In this document: piece by piece, positions 7,824-14,048 of the stretch
How positions within the stretch are numbered: position 1 is the stretch's first letter
Layout: the number at the start of each line of letters is the position of its first letter
From: Pseudomonadota bacterium
GTDB taxonomy: Bacteria > Pseudomonadota > Alphaproteobacteria > Sphingomonadales > Sphingomonadaceae
Direction of reading: 5' to 3'
Assembly (NCBI GenBank): GCA_030271595.1
Contig: JARXKO010000013.1
Coordinates: 1-16,072, forward strand
DNA: 16,072 nucleotides
Notes under the pieces: model-generated
The model's database searches: none
What the model was told of the DNA's origin: nothing
The model's input: the letters and a program-made list of their open reading frames with translations, nothing else
Position numbers and translations under genes: made by a program

Positions 7824-7853
7824 AATGTCCGCTTTGGGTCGAAAGCGGACATT
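7824..7853. repeat. Perfect 12-bp inverted repeat with 6-nt loop
   Basis: AATGTCCGCTTT (7824-7835), loop GGGTCG, AAAGCGGACATT (7842-7853). All 12 pairs match. It begins 12 bases beyond the integrase stop codon (minus strand) and could end that transcript, although no T-run follows. Two related copies lie at 6828-6857 and 7617-7646, so it belongs to a dispersed intergenic family. Confidence 0.85.
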
Positions 7854-7865
7854 AGCGATCGGCCG

Positions 7866-9101
7866 TTATCCGGCGGATTTCCCAGACGGCATTGATGAAA
7901 ACACCAAGACTTTAGCGCCAGCTTTCAGTGTATCTAAATGATCGCTCCACCACTGCGCCATATCGACCCGTTCCGGCCAATGCGCGCCGCGATGGTAAGC
8001 CGCGCGGACCTGATTGTCGTCGGCGTGCGACAAGGCGCGTTCGATCGCGTCGGCGCTCCATTTGCCGCTTTCGTTCAACAGCGATGAAGCGGTTGAACGA
8101 AAGCCGTGCGCCGTCATCTCGTTCGGGCCATAGCCCATGCGTCGCAACGCCCCGTTGATCGCATTCTCGCACATCGGCTTGAGCGGCGATCCCAGTTTCG
8201 GGAATATGTAACGCCCGCCACCACTCAATTCCGCCGCTTCGCGAAGGATCGCCAGCGCCTGTTTCGACAGCGGGACACGGTGCGGCTGGCGTTGCTTCAT
8301 TCGTTCGGCGGGAATCGTCCAGAGCGCCTTGTCGAAATCAATCTCGCTCCACTCCGACTTCCGCACCTCGCCCGGTCGTTGATAGACGTGCGGAGTGAAG
8401 CGCAGCGCCAGCTTCGTCACCGGCTGGCCGGAATAGGTTTCAATCGACCGCAACAACTTCCCAAAGGCAATCGGATCGGTAATTGCCGCATGGTGCTTGG
8501 CTACGGGCGAAACCAGTGCGCCCTGCAATGGCTGCGCCGGATCGACTGACGCCCGCGCCGTCGCCACAGAATAACGAAAAACGCGACTGGAAAAGGATCG
8601 CAAGCGCCGGGCGGTCTCGCGTTGCCCAGCACGTTCGACCTTTTTCAGCACGGCCAGCAATTCATGTGGGGTGATTTCGGCAATCGGTCGCGTGCCCAAG
8701 GTCGGTGACAGCTTGGTCAAGAGCCAGCGCGTTTTAGCAATCGTCACCGCGGCTTTGCCTTCGGCTTCCAGCTTGGCGATATATTCTTCGGCGATCCCGG
8801 CAAAGGTATTGGCGGCGGCAATCCGTTTCGCGATCCGGGCTTCGCGCTTGGCGACGGACGGATCGCTGCCCGCCTGGGCCGACTGGCGCGCCGCGTCGCG
8901 CCGCGCGCGGGCCAGTTTCAGGCCGACTTCGGGATAGCTGCCCAACGCCAGCTTCTTTTCCTTGCCGTCGATCCGATACTTCAGCCGCCACAGCTTCGAT
9001 CCGGATGCCGTCACCAGAAGATAGAGGCCCTTGCTGTCAGCAAGTTTTCGATCGCTTGCTTCCGCCTTCGCCAGCCGGATCGCCGTATCGGTCAACGCCA
9101 T
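7866..9101 (-). CDS. Tyrosine recombinase, P4-type island integrase
   Basis: A 411-residue integrase of the prophage/genomic-island type. The N-terminal arm-binding DUF4102-like domain is intact (MALTDTAIRLAK, KLADSKGLYLLV, LALGSYPEVGLKLAR). A SAM-like core-binding domain covers about 100-190. The catalytic set is complete: Arg242 (QRPGEVRKSEW), Lys269, His332 and Arg335 (AHGFRSTASSLLNE), His359 (ALSHAD) and Tyr369 (AAYHRGAH). ATG 9101 is chosen because the family begins MALTD and GAAGG lies about 8 bases upstream; an upstream ATG at 9143 would add 14 residues. The gene reads away from the 3' end of tRNA-Leu, 178 bases off, the usual place for an enzyme that inserts an element into that tRNA. 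It appears functional. Confidence 0.93.
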   Translation of the reverse strand: MALTDTAIRLAKAEASDRKLADSKGLYLLVTASGSKLWRLKYRIDGKEKKLALGSYPEVGLKLARARRDAARQSAQAGSDPSVAKREARIAKRIAAANTFAGIAEEYIAKLEAEGKAAVTIAKTRWLLTKLSPTLGTRPIAEITPHELLAVLKKVERAGQRETARRLRSFSSRVFRYSVATARASVDPAQPLQGALVSPVAKHHAAITDPIAFGKLLRSIETYSGQPVTKLALRFTPHVYQRPGEVRKSEWSEIDFDKALWTIPAERMKQRQPHRVPLSKQALAILREAAELSGGGRYIFPKLGSPLKPMCENAINGALRRMGYGPNEMTAHGFRSTASSLLNESGKWSADAIERALSHADDNQVRAAYHRGAHWPERVDMAQWWSDHLDTLKAGAKVLVFSSMPSGKSAG

Positions 9102-9140
9102 GAAAAATCGCCTTCGCTCGTCAGAGAGATCGACCAATTT

Positions 9141-9164
9141 CAAAAAGCCCCCAAAAAGGCCCCC
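9141..9164. repeat. Two direct A5-G-C5-type repeats between integrase and tRNA
   Basis: CAAAAAGCCCCC is followed directly by CAAAAAGGCCCCC, sharing its boundary C. Short direct repeats between an integrase start and its att core are candidates for arm-type binding sites of the integrase N-terminal domain; that role is inferred. Confidence 0.4.
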
Positions 9165-9278
9165 AAATTTTCGCGATTGTCGGCGAACGCCAGCAACCGA
9201 GAGCGGTCAATTCAAGCGAGAAACTAGCAGATTTCTGCGGTTTATTCAACCTGTCGCGAACATCGGCAAACAGGGAAA

Positions 9279-9365
9279 TGGTGCCCAGGAGAGGACTCGA
9301 ACCTCCACGCCCTTGCGAGCGCCAGCACCTGAAGCTGGTGCGTCTACCAATTCCGCCACCTGGGC
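9279..9365 (-). tRNA. tRNA-Leu, anticodon CAG
   Basis: On the minus strand the acceptor stem GCCCAGG (5' end at 9365) pairs with CCTGGGC, followed by discriminator A and an encoded CCA (9279-9281). The D-arm reads TGGCGGAATTGGTAGACGC. The anticodon stem CCAGC/GCTGG holds the loop TTCAGGT, giving anticodon CAG (reads CUG). A long variable arm (CGCTCGCAAGGGCG) and T-arm GGTTCGAGTCC mark it as a class II leucine tRNA. It is 87 nt long. Its 3' end is the likely insertion site of the adjacent island, and the gene has remained complete. Confidence 0.97.
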
Positions 9366-9396
9366 ACGGTGCATCACATTGTTGGCAGGCGGCGGC

Positions 9397-9425
9397 GCTT
9401 AAGGGCGCTCGCACCGCCTTGTCAA
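9397..9425 (-). promoter_or_regulatory. Candidate promoter of tRNA-Leu
   Basis: On the minus strand, a perfect TTGACA (9420-9425) is followed after 17 bases by TTAAGC (9397-9402). This predicts a start near 9390, about 25 bases before the tRNA 5' end. The -10 match is weak, but spacing and position fit a tRNA promoter. Confidence 0.5.
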
Positions 9426-9450
9426 TCGCGGGCCCGCGTGGTTAGGCGGA

Positions 9451-10416
9451 ATGATGATCGACCGCTCCGAAAGCCGACCGGAAACCCATGTTACCATATT
9501 CGGCGGAAGCGGCTTCATCGGCCGCTATGTGTGCGAGTATCTGCTCCAGGCCGGGGTCCGGTTGAGGGTCGCGGTACGCGATCCCCGCACCGCTTTTTTC
9601 CTCCAGCCGCTCGCTCAGGTCGGACAATTCGGAGCGGTTCGCGCCGACCTCGGCGGCCGGGAATCGGTCGCCGCCGCGGTCAAGGGCGCAGATTGCGTCA
9701 TCAATTTGTGCGGCGCCTTCCGCACCATGGAGGCGGTGCATGTCGAGGGCGCGCGCATCGTCGCCGAGGAAGCGCGAGCGGCCGGCGCGTCGTCGCTGGT
9801 CCATGTCAGCGCCATCGGCGCCGACCCTCAATCGAATTCGACCTACGGCCGCACCAAAGGGGAAGGCGAGGACGCGGTCCGCGCCGCCTTTCCCGGGGCG
9901 ACCATCATCCGCCCGTCGCTCGTGTTCGGGCCGGAGGATGCGCTGACCAACCGGTTCGCGGCGATGGGCCGGATGCCAGTCGTTCCGGTGCTTGCGGCCA
10001 AGGTCAGGTTCCAGCCGGTCTATGTCCGCGACCTGGCCCAGGCGATCGCCGCGGCCACGCTCGACCCGGCCCGTCATGGCGGAAAGATTTACGAGATCGG
10101 AGGTCCCGAAGTGCTGACGATGCTTGACCTGCAACGGGCGATCTTCGCCCAGACCGGCCAGTCGCCCGATTTGGTCGAGCTGCCGGATATCGCGGGAACG
10201 CTGCTCAGCAAGTTCGGATTTTTGCCCGGGGCACCGCTGACCGGCGACCAGTGGAAGATGCTCCAGCACGACAATATCGTCGCGCCCGGCGCTCAAGGAC
10301 TCGCCGCCTTCGGGATCGCACCGACCCCGCTCGCCGCGGTCGCGGGCGAATGGCTCGACCGCTTCCGCAGCCGCAAATCGGCCGGGCGGCGGTTGACCAG
10401 CAGCACGGCCGCCTGA
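9451..10416 (+). CDS. NAD(P)-binding SDR-like protein, complex I NDUFA9 family
   Basis: A 321-residue atypical SDR. The Rossmann nucleotide loop is GGSGFIG (18-24) after the strand HVTIF. VRDP near 42-45 follows the second strand, NLCGAF is at 85-90, and the active-site-like pair is Tyr132 and Lys136 in YGRTK. IRPSLVFGPED (153-163) and QPVYVRDLA (188-196) are typical of the NDUFA9-type branch. Bacterial members are often annotated as complex I NDUFA9 subunit family proteins, though a real role in complex I is not shown. ATG 9451 and ATG 9454 are adjacent; AGGCGG ends one base before 9451, so 9454 has the better spacing. uppP begins one base after its stop, so the two are almost certainly co-transcribed. 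Confidence 0.85.
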   Translation: MMIDRSESRPETHVTIFGGSGFIGRYVCEYLLQAGVRLRVAVRDPRTAFFLQPLAQVGQFGAVRADLGGRESVAAAVKGADCVINLCGAFRTMEAVHVEGARIVAEEARAAGASSLVHVSAIGADPQSNSTYGRTKGEGEDAVRAAFPGATIIRPSLVFGPEDALTNRFAAMGRMPVVPVLAAKVRFQPVYVRDLAQAIAAATLDPARHGGKIYEIGGPEVLTMLDLQRAIFAQTGQSPDLVELPDIAGTLLSKFGFLPGAPLTGDQWKMLQHDNIVAPGAQGLAAFGIAPTPLAAVAGEWLDRFRSRKSAGRRLTSSTAA

Positions 10417-10417
10417 C

Positions 10418-11230
10418 GTGCCAATCCTGCTCCTCGCGATCATCCTCGGCATCGTCGAGGGCGTCACCGAATTCCTGCCCGTCTCGTCGACCGGCCATCT
10501 GATCCTGGCCACCGAATTGCTCGGTTTCGATGCCGAGCGCTGGGCGGCGTTCAACGTCATCATCCAGCTCGGCGCGATCCTTGCCATCGTCGTGCTCTAC
10601 TGGCGCACCTTCTGGGCGGTGCTGACCGGCATGTTCAAGCGCGAGCCGATGTCGTGGCGTTTCGTGCGCAACATCCTCATCGCCTTTTTGCCCTCGGCGA
10701 TCCTCGGCTTCCTCCTCATCAACCGTATCGAGGCCTTGCTTGGCAATGCGCTGGTGGTCGCGGTGGCGCTGATCGTCGGCGGCGTTGCGATCATCCTGAT
10801 TGAAAGGTTCAACCGCGACGGCGACATCGTCGGGGTCGCCGAAATGCCGCTCGGGCGCGTGGTCGGGATCGGCCTCGTCCAGTGCCTCGCGATGATTCCC
10901 GGCGTAAGCCGCTCGGGGGCGACGATCATGGGCGGGCTGATGCTCGGAATCGAACGCCGGACCGCCGCCGAATTCAGCTTTTTCCTGGCCATTCCGACGA
11001 TGGTCGGGGCGACTACGCTGGAACTGTTCAAGCACCACCAGGCGCTGGCCGCCGGCGCGCATGGAGTCGGCCTTGGCGCGGTCGCGGTCGGGTTCGTCGT
11101 CAGCTTCCTCGTCGCGATCGTCGTGGTGAAGGGCTTCGTCCATTATATTTCGCGCCACGGCTTCGCGCCGTTCGGCTGGTACCGGATTCTGGTTGGGAGC
11201 GCGGCATTGGTGTGGCTTCTCGCGCGCTAG
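10418..11230 (+). CDS. uppP: Undecaprenyl-diphosphatase
   Basis: A 270-residue integral membrane protein of the BacA/UppP family. It removes one phosphate from undecaprenyl diphosphate so that the lipid carrier can be reused for peptidoglycan and other envelope polymers; high activity is linked to bacitracin resistance. The family signatures are visible: EGVTEFLPVSSTGH (14-27, with the glutamate-rich motif) and PGVSRSG (161-167). About eight hydrophobic segments span the rest (for example ALVVAVALIVGGVAIILI and VGFVVSFLVAIVVV). Length is normal. GTG 10418 follows the previous stop by a single base, and translation is probably coupled to the NDUFA9-like gene. The first residues, PILLLAIILGIVEG, fit the usual family N-terminus. 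Confidence 0.97.
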   Translation: MPILLLAIILGIVEGVTEFLPVSSTGHLILATELLGFDAERWAAFNVIIQLGAILAIVVLYWRTFWAVLTGMFKREPMSWRFVRNILIAFLPSAILGFLLINRIEALLGNALVVAVALIVGGVAIILIERFNRDGDIVGVAEMPLGRVVGIGLVQCLAMIPGVSRSGATIMGGLMLGIERRTAAEFSFFLAIPTMVGATTLELFKHHQALAAGAHGVGLGAVAVGFVVSFLVAIVVVKGFVHYISRHGFAPFGWYRILVGSAALVWLLAR

Positions 11231-11272
11231 GCTTTGCGATAGGCTGGCCGCACGCAGGACGGGGGTCGTGAC

Positions 11273-12028
11273 ATGTCGAAACTTCAACTTTTCGCGGCGG
11301 CGTTAGCCTTTTGTGTCGCAACGCCGGCCGCCGCCGCCGCGCCGGCACCCGCGTCTCCAGCCGTAACGGCGCCAGACCCGCAGAAACTGGCTTTGGCCGC
11401 TCGGGTCGCTGGCGCCTTGTGGCCCGACGGCACGTACGGGCGGATGTTCCAGGGGATGATGAGCGGCGACAACGGCCTCTTCGAAACGGCCCTCGACATG
11501 CGGCCCTCCGATTTTCTTGGAGCAATGGCCGAGGGTCCGCCCAAAGGAGGCAAGGCCAACAAGAAGGCCGCGGCTAACGCCAAGGCCAAACCCTCGCCGA
11601 CCCTCCGCGAGATGATGCGCGCCCAGGACCCCTATTTCGAGGAGCGGATGCGAATCACGGCCAAGGTCGTGGGCGAGGAAATGACCCGGCTGGCGGCGCC
11701 GCTCGAGCCCAAATTGCGCGTTGGGCTGACCAAGTCGATCGCCCGCCGCTTCACCACCGGCGAACTGGGTCCGATCGCCGACTTTTTCGCGACCGATCCG
11801 GGCAAGGCCTATGCCGGCCAGTCGATATCGTTGTTCGTCGACAAGGACGTGATGCTGGCGCTGATGTCCTCGGTGCCGGCGATGATCAAGGAAGTTCCCG
11901 GGATCATGGAGAAGGTCAAGAAAGCGACCGCGCATCTGCCCAAACCCAAGCAGGAGAGCGCCGGCGAAGATGGTGCACCCCAGCCGGACAAGGACTCTTC
12001 GGACCCCACCGGCAACCCATCGACCTGA
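11273..12028 (+). CDS. Secreted protein with a DUF2059-like core
   Basis: A 251-residue protein with signal peptide MSKLQLFAAALAFCVATPAAA. The mature part has a helical N-domain, an Ala/Lys-rich low-complexity linker (about 90-108), and a DUF2059-like segment whose marker is FTTGELGPIADFFATDPGKAY (about 160-180, compare FTPEELxALxxFYxSPxG). The end is hydrophilic (PKPKQESAGEDG). DUF2059 proteins are periplasmic and their function is unknown. The tail ALMSSVPAMIKEVPG...KKATAHLPKP resembles the tail of the next gene, and DPYFEE (119-124) resembles DPNFEA there, so the two appear to be paralogs. ATG 11273 follows uppP by 42 bases. Confidence 0.78.
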   Translation: MSKLQLFAAALAFCVATPAAAAAPAPASPAVTAPDPQKLALAARVAGALWPDGTYGRMFQGMMSGDNGLFETALDMRPSDFLGAMAEGPPKGGKANKKAAANAKAKPSPTLREMMRAQDPYFEERMRITAKVVGEEMTRLAAPLEPKLRVGLTKSIARRFTTGELGPIADFFATDPGKAYAGQSISLFVDKDVMLALMSSVPAMIKEVPGIMEKVKKATAHLPKPKQESAGEDGAPQPDKDSSDPTGNPST

Positions 12029-12086
12029 GCACTTCCCATTGCTTGTCTGTGTCGGCGAATAATGCCATGTTGTCCGCAACTTGGCT

Positions 12087-12092
12087 GAGGAG
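12087..12092 (+). promoter_or_regulatory. Shine-Dalgarno site that sets the 12100 start
   Basis: GAGGAG stands 7 bases before GTG 12100. No comparable site precedes the upstream in-frame starts TTG 12043 and ATG 12067, so it decides the start. Confidence 0.6.
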
Positions 12093-12099
12093 ACTGGCG

Positions 12100-12555
12100 G
12101 TGAAGCAACTGACGATCCTGCTCGCCGCGCCGCTGGTGATCGCCGCTGCGCCGGTTCCCACCGCGGATACCTCGACTGCCCAGGCGGTCAGCGAAGTCCA
12201 GCGTGCGCTCGACGATCCAGCTACCGGGCAAAAGATGACCGCGACCGCGACCGCGCAAGCGCTGAGCGATGCGTTGCTCGATCTTCCGGTCGGGGAAGTC
12301 GAGGCCGCGCTCAATGGCCGCATGGCGAGCCCGGCCGACAAGCACGTCACGGTGCGCGACCTGGCCCGCCGCGACGATCCCAATTTCGAAGCCAATCTGC
12401 GCCGCCAGGTCGCGGAATCGGGGCCGGCCATCCGCCGGGGGATGAAGTCGCTGTCGGCGGCACTGCCCGCCCTCATCAGAAGTTTCCATGACGCCGGCGC
12501 AGCAATCGAACGGGCGACCGCGAATTTGCCCGACCCCAGCTACCCCAGGCGCTAG
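12100..12555 (+). CDS. Small secreted protein, diverged paralog of the preceding gene
   Basis: A 151-residue protein. GTG 12100 is chosen because GAGGAG (12087-12092) lies 7 bases upstream and the product then opens with a good signal peptide, MKQLTILLAAPLVIAAAPVP; the longer frame from TTG 12043 would bury that peptide. The mature part is helical: RALDDPATGQKM, LSDALLDLPVGEVEAAL, DPNFEA (93-98), then ALPALIRSFHDAG...ERATANLPDP. The last two segments match those of the upstream DUF2059-like protein in order, but about 60 residues between them, including the DUF2059 marker, are absent. I know no named family. Its position 71 bases after the paralog suggests tandem duplication followed by internal loss. 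Confidence 0.72.
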   Translation: MKQLTILLAAPLVIAAAPVPTADTSTAQAVSEVQRALDDPATGQKMTATATAQALSDALLDLPVGEVEAALNGRMASPADKHVTVRDLARRDDPNFEANLRRQVAESGPAIRRGMKSLSAALPALIRSFHDAGAAIERATANLPDPSYPRR

Positions 12556-12592
12556 ACGCCCGCCGCCCATGCGTTAATAGCGGCCACATCCC

Positions 12593-13264
12593 ATGTGGCA
12601 GTTATTCCAGTTCCCGCTCTGTCCCTTCTCGCGCAAGGTCCGCCTCGTCCTCACTGAAAAGGGCGTCGCGCACGAACTTGTGCGCGAAAATCCGTGGGAG
12701 CGGCGCGATGAGTTCGTCGACCTCAATCCCGCTGGCGAAACCCCGGTGCTGGTCGAACAAGACCAGGGCGTGACCCTGATCGGGAGCCAGCCGATCGTCG
12801 AATATTTCGACGAGACCGTCGACCGCATGCCGATGATCCACGGCAATGCCGCGCTCCGCGCCGAAATCCGGCGGATGACCGAATGGTTCGACATCAAGCT
12901 CTATCGTGAGGCGGTCGAGCCGTTGATGAGTGAGCGGATGAGAAAACGGCTGGTGAACCGCGAAAGCCCCGATACGCGCGTGCTGAGGGAGGCGATGCGC
13001 GTGGCGGCCGAGCATCTCGACTACCTCGATTATCTGCTCGACCACCGCCGCTGGCTGGCGGGGCCGGGCCTGAGCTTGGCCGATTTCACTGCCGCGGCGC
13101 ACCTCAGCGTGATCGATTATCTGGGCGCGCTCGACTGGCGCGGCCACAAGCAAACCAAGGACTGGTACTCGGTGATGAAATCGCGGCCCTGCTTCCGCCC
13201 GCTGCTGGGGGAGCGGATGGAGGTCATCGTCCCGCCGAGCCATTACGACAAGGTCGATTTTTAG
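12593..13264 (+). CDS. fzlA: Glutathione S-transferase fold protein, probable FzlA-like division factor
   Basis: The N-terminal thioredoxin-like domain (1-75) contains CPFSRKVRL (10-18), the cis-proline segment GETPVLVE (49-56) and GSQPIVEYF (64-72). The helical C-terminal domain covers about 85-210. Length (223) is normal. Two features suggest FzlA, the GST-like FtsZ-binding protein needed for division in Caulobacter and relatives: RPCFRPLL near the end and a C-terminus closing on VDF after PPSHY, since FzlA carries a conserved Asp/Phe-ending tail. Closeness to uppP and an NDUFA9-like gene agrees with the fzlA neighbourhood as I recall it in other alphaproteobacteria, though queG is not here. 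If not FzlA, it is an ordinary GST-family protein. The 3' end lies 8 bases from the convergent ubiG stop. Confidence 0.85.
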   Translation: MWQLFQFPLCPFSRKVRLVLTEKGVAHELVRENPWERRDEFVDLNPAGETPVLVEQDQGVTLIGSQPIVEYFDETVDRMPMIHGNAALRAEIRRMTEWFDIKLYREAVEPLMSERMRKRLVNRESPDTRVLREAMRVAAEHLDYLDYLLDHRRWLAGPGLSLADFTAAAHLSVIDYLGALDWRGHKQTKDWYSVMKSRPCFRPLLGERMEVIVPPSHYDKVDF

Positions 13265-13272
13265 CAGGAGGC

Positions 13273-13995
13273 CTAGAGCTGGCGGACTGCACTCATCAAA
13301 TAGTTGAGCCGCACGTCATCGCTGAGGTGGAGCCCCTTGAGCGGCGAGAAGGCGATGCCTTCGACATCCACCACTTCGAGCCCGGCTTTGCCAAGCATCG
13401 CTCCAAGCTCGTCAGGATTGATGAATTTTGCATAGTCGTGGGTGCCCTTGGGGATGCGCCCGAGCCCTTCTGCCAATGTGATGGTCAGCAGCTTCGACCA
13501 GCCGGTCCGGTTGGGGGTCGAAAGGATCATCAAGCCGCCCGGCGCAAGCCGCGCCGCCAGCGAGTCGATGAAGGCTTGCGGCTCGGCGACATGCTCGATC
13601 ACCTCGAGGCTGGTGACGAGGTCAAATTGTCCCTCGACCGCTTCGACCCCGCACGCGCGATAGTCGATAGTCAGGCCCGCGCCCACGGCATGGCCCCGGG
13701 CAACGGCAATGACGGCGGGCGCCGCATCGATGGCGGTCACCCTCGCGCCCAATCGCGTCAGCGGCTCGGCCAGCAGCCCCGCGCCGCAGCCGACGTCGAG
13801 CGCGCTCTTGCCTTCGAGCGGGCGCAGCGAACATTCATCCGACTGCCAGTGCCGGTCGGCCTGATCGCGGACGTATTTGAGCCGCACCGGGTTCAATTTG
13901 TGGAGCATCGCCGAGCTCCCGTCCGGGTCCCACCAGTCGCCGGCCATGGCGCCGAAGTGTTCGGCCTCCTGGCGCAGGATGCTTGTTTCGCTCAT
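13273..13995 (-). CDS. ubiG: Ubiquinone biosynthesis O-methyltransferase
   Basis: A 240-residue class I SAM methyltransferase that carries out the two O-methylation steps of ubiquinone synthesis. The N-terminal EAEHFGAMAGDWWDPDG (about 10-26) and LHKLNPVRL (31-39) are diagnostic of UbiG. SAM-binding motif I is LDVGCGAGLL (66-75), with the acidic end of strand 2 at Asp90 (VTAID), then FDLVTSLEVIEHV (124-136) and STPNRT (159-164). The C-terminal part has HDYAKFINPDEL and VEGIAFSPLKG. ATG 13995 has a strong ribosome binding site, AGGAGG, a few bases upstream. It is divergent from lysC with 53 bases between and convergent with the GST gene. Confidence 0.96.
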   Translation of the reverse strand: MSETSILRQEAEHFGAMAGDWWDPDGSSAMLHKLNPVRLKYVRDQADRHWQSDECSLRPLEGKSALDVGCGAGLLAEPLTRLGARVTAIDAAPAVIAVARGHAVGAGLTIDYRACGVEAVEGQFDLVTSLEVIEHVAEPQAFIDSLAARLAPGGLMILSTPNRTGWSKLLTITLAEGLGRIPKGTHDYAKFINPDELGAMLGKAGLEVVDVEGIAFSPLKGLHLSDDVRLNYLMSAVRQL

Positions 13996-14048
13996 GCCCT
14001 CCTCCTAACAGGGCGGCGCGTTTAGCCCAAGGAACAACCGCACCGCTT
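13996..14048. promoter_or_regulatory. Shared ubiG / lysC divergent intergenic region
   Basis: These 53 bases must hold the starts of both divergent transcripts or lie inside overlapping leaders. The ubiG ribosome binding site (AGGAGG on the minus strand) is at the left. An AAGGA at 14029-14033 is 15 bases from the lysC ATG, too far for a normal site. I see no convincing -35/-10 pair on either strand. Confidence 0.35.

Larger units (their letters stand above)
7866..9300. mobile_element. Integration module at one end of a presumed genomic island
   Basis: An intact integrase gene sits directly next to the 3' end of tRNA-Leu, with short direct repeats between them. The element would extend leftward from the tRNA, through the integrase and possibly the envelope/STAND cluster. 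A second copy of the tRNA 3' end, expected at the far boundary, was not found between 1 and 9278, so the left boundary is outside the window or too degraded to see. Confidence 0.6.

Noticed and set aside
7824..7853. Standard rho-independent terminator of the integrase
   Set aside because: The hairpin is perfect but not followed by a T-run on the minus strand, and it belongs to a repeat family, so it is listed as a repeat.
9442..10587. 381-codon minus-strand frame opposite the NDUFA9-like gene
   Set aside because: It is a shadow of a well-supported gene; Arg/Gly/Asp-rich composition without domain motifs.
10205..11287. 360-codon minus-strand frame opposite uppP
   Set aside because: It is very rich in Asp, Glu, Arg and His, as expected from the antisense of a hydrophobic membrane-protein gene.
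13265..13272. Terminator between the GST and ubiG genes
   Set aside because: Only 8 bases separate the two stop codons, with no hairpin and no T-run visible.
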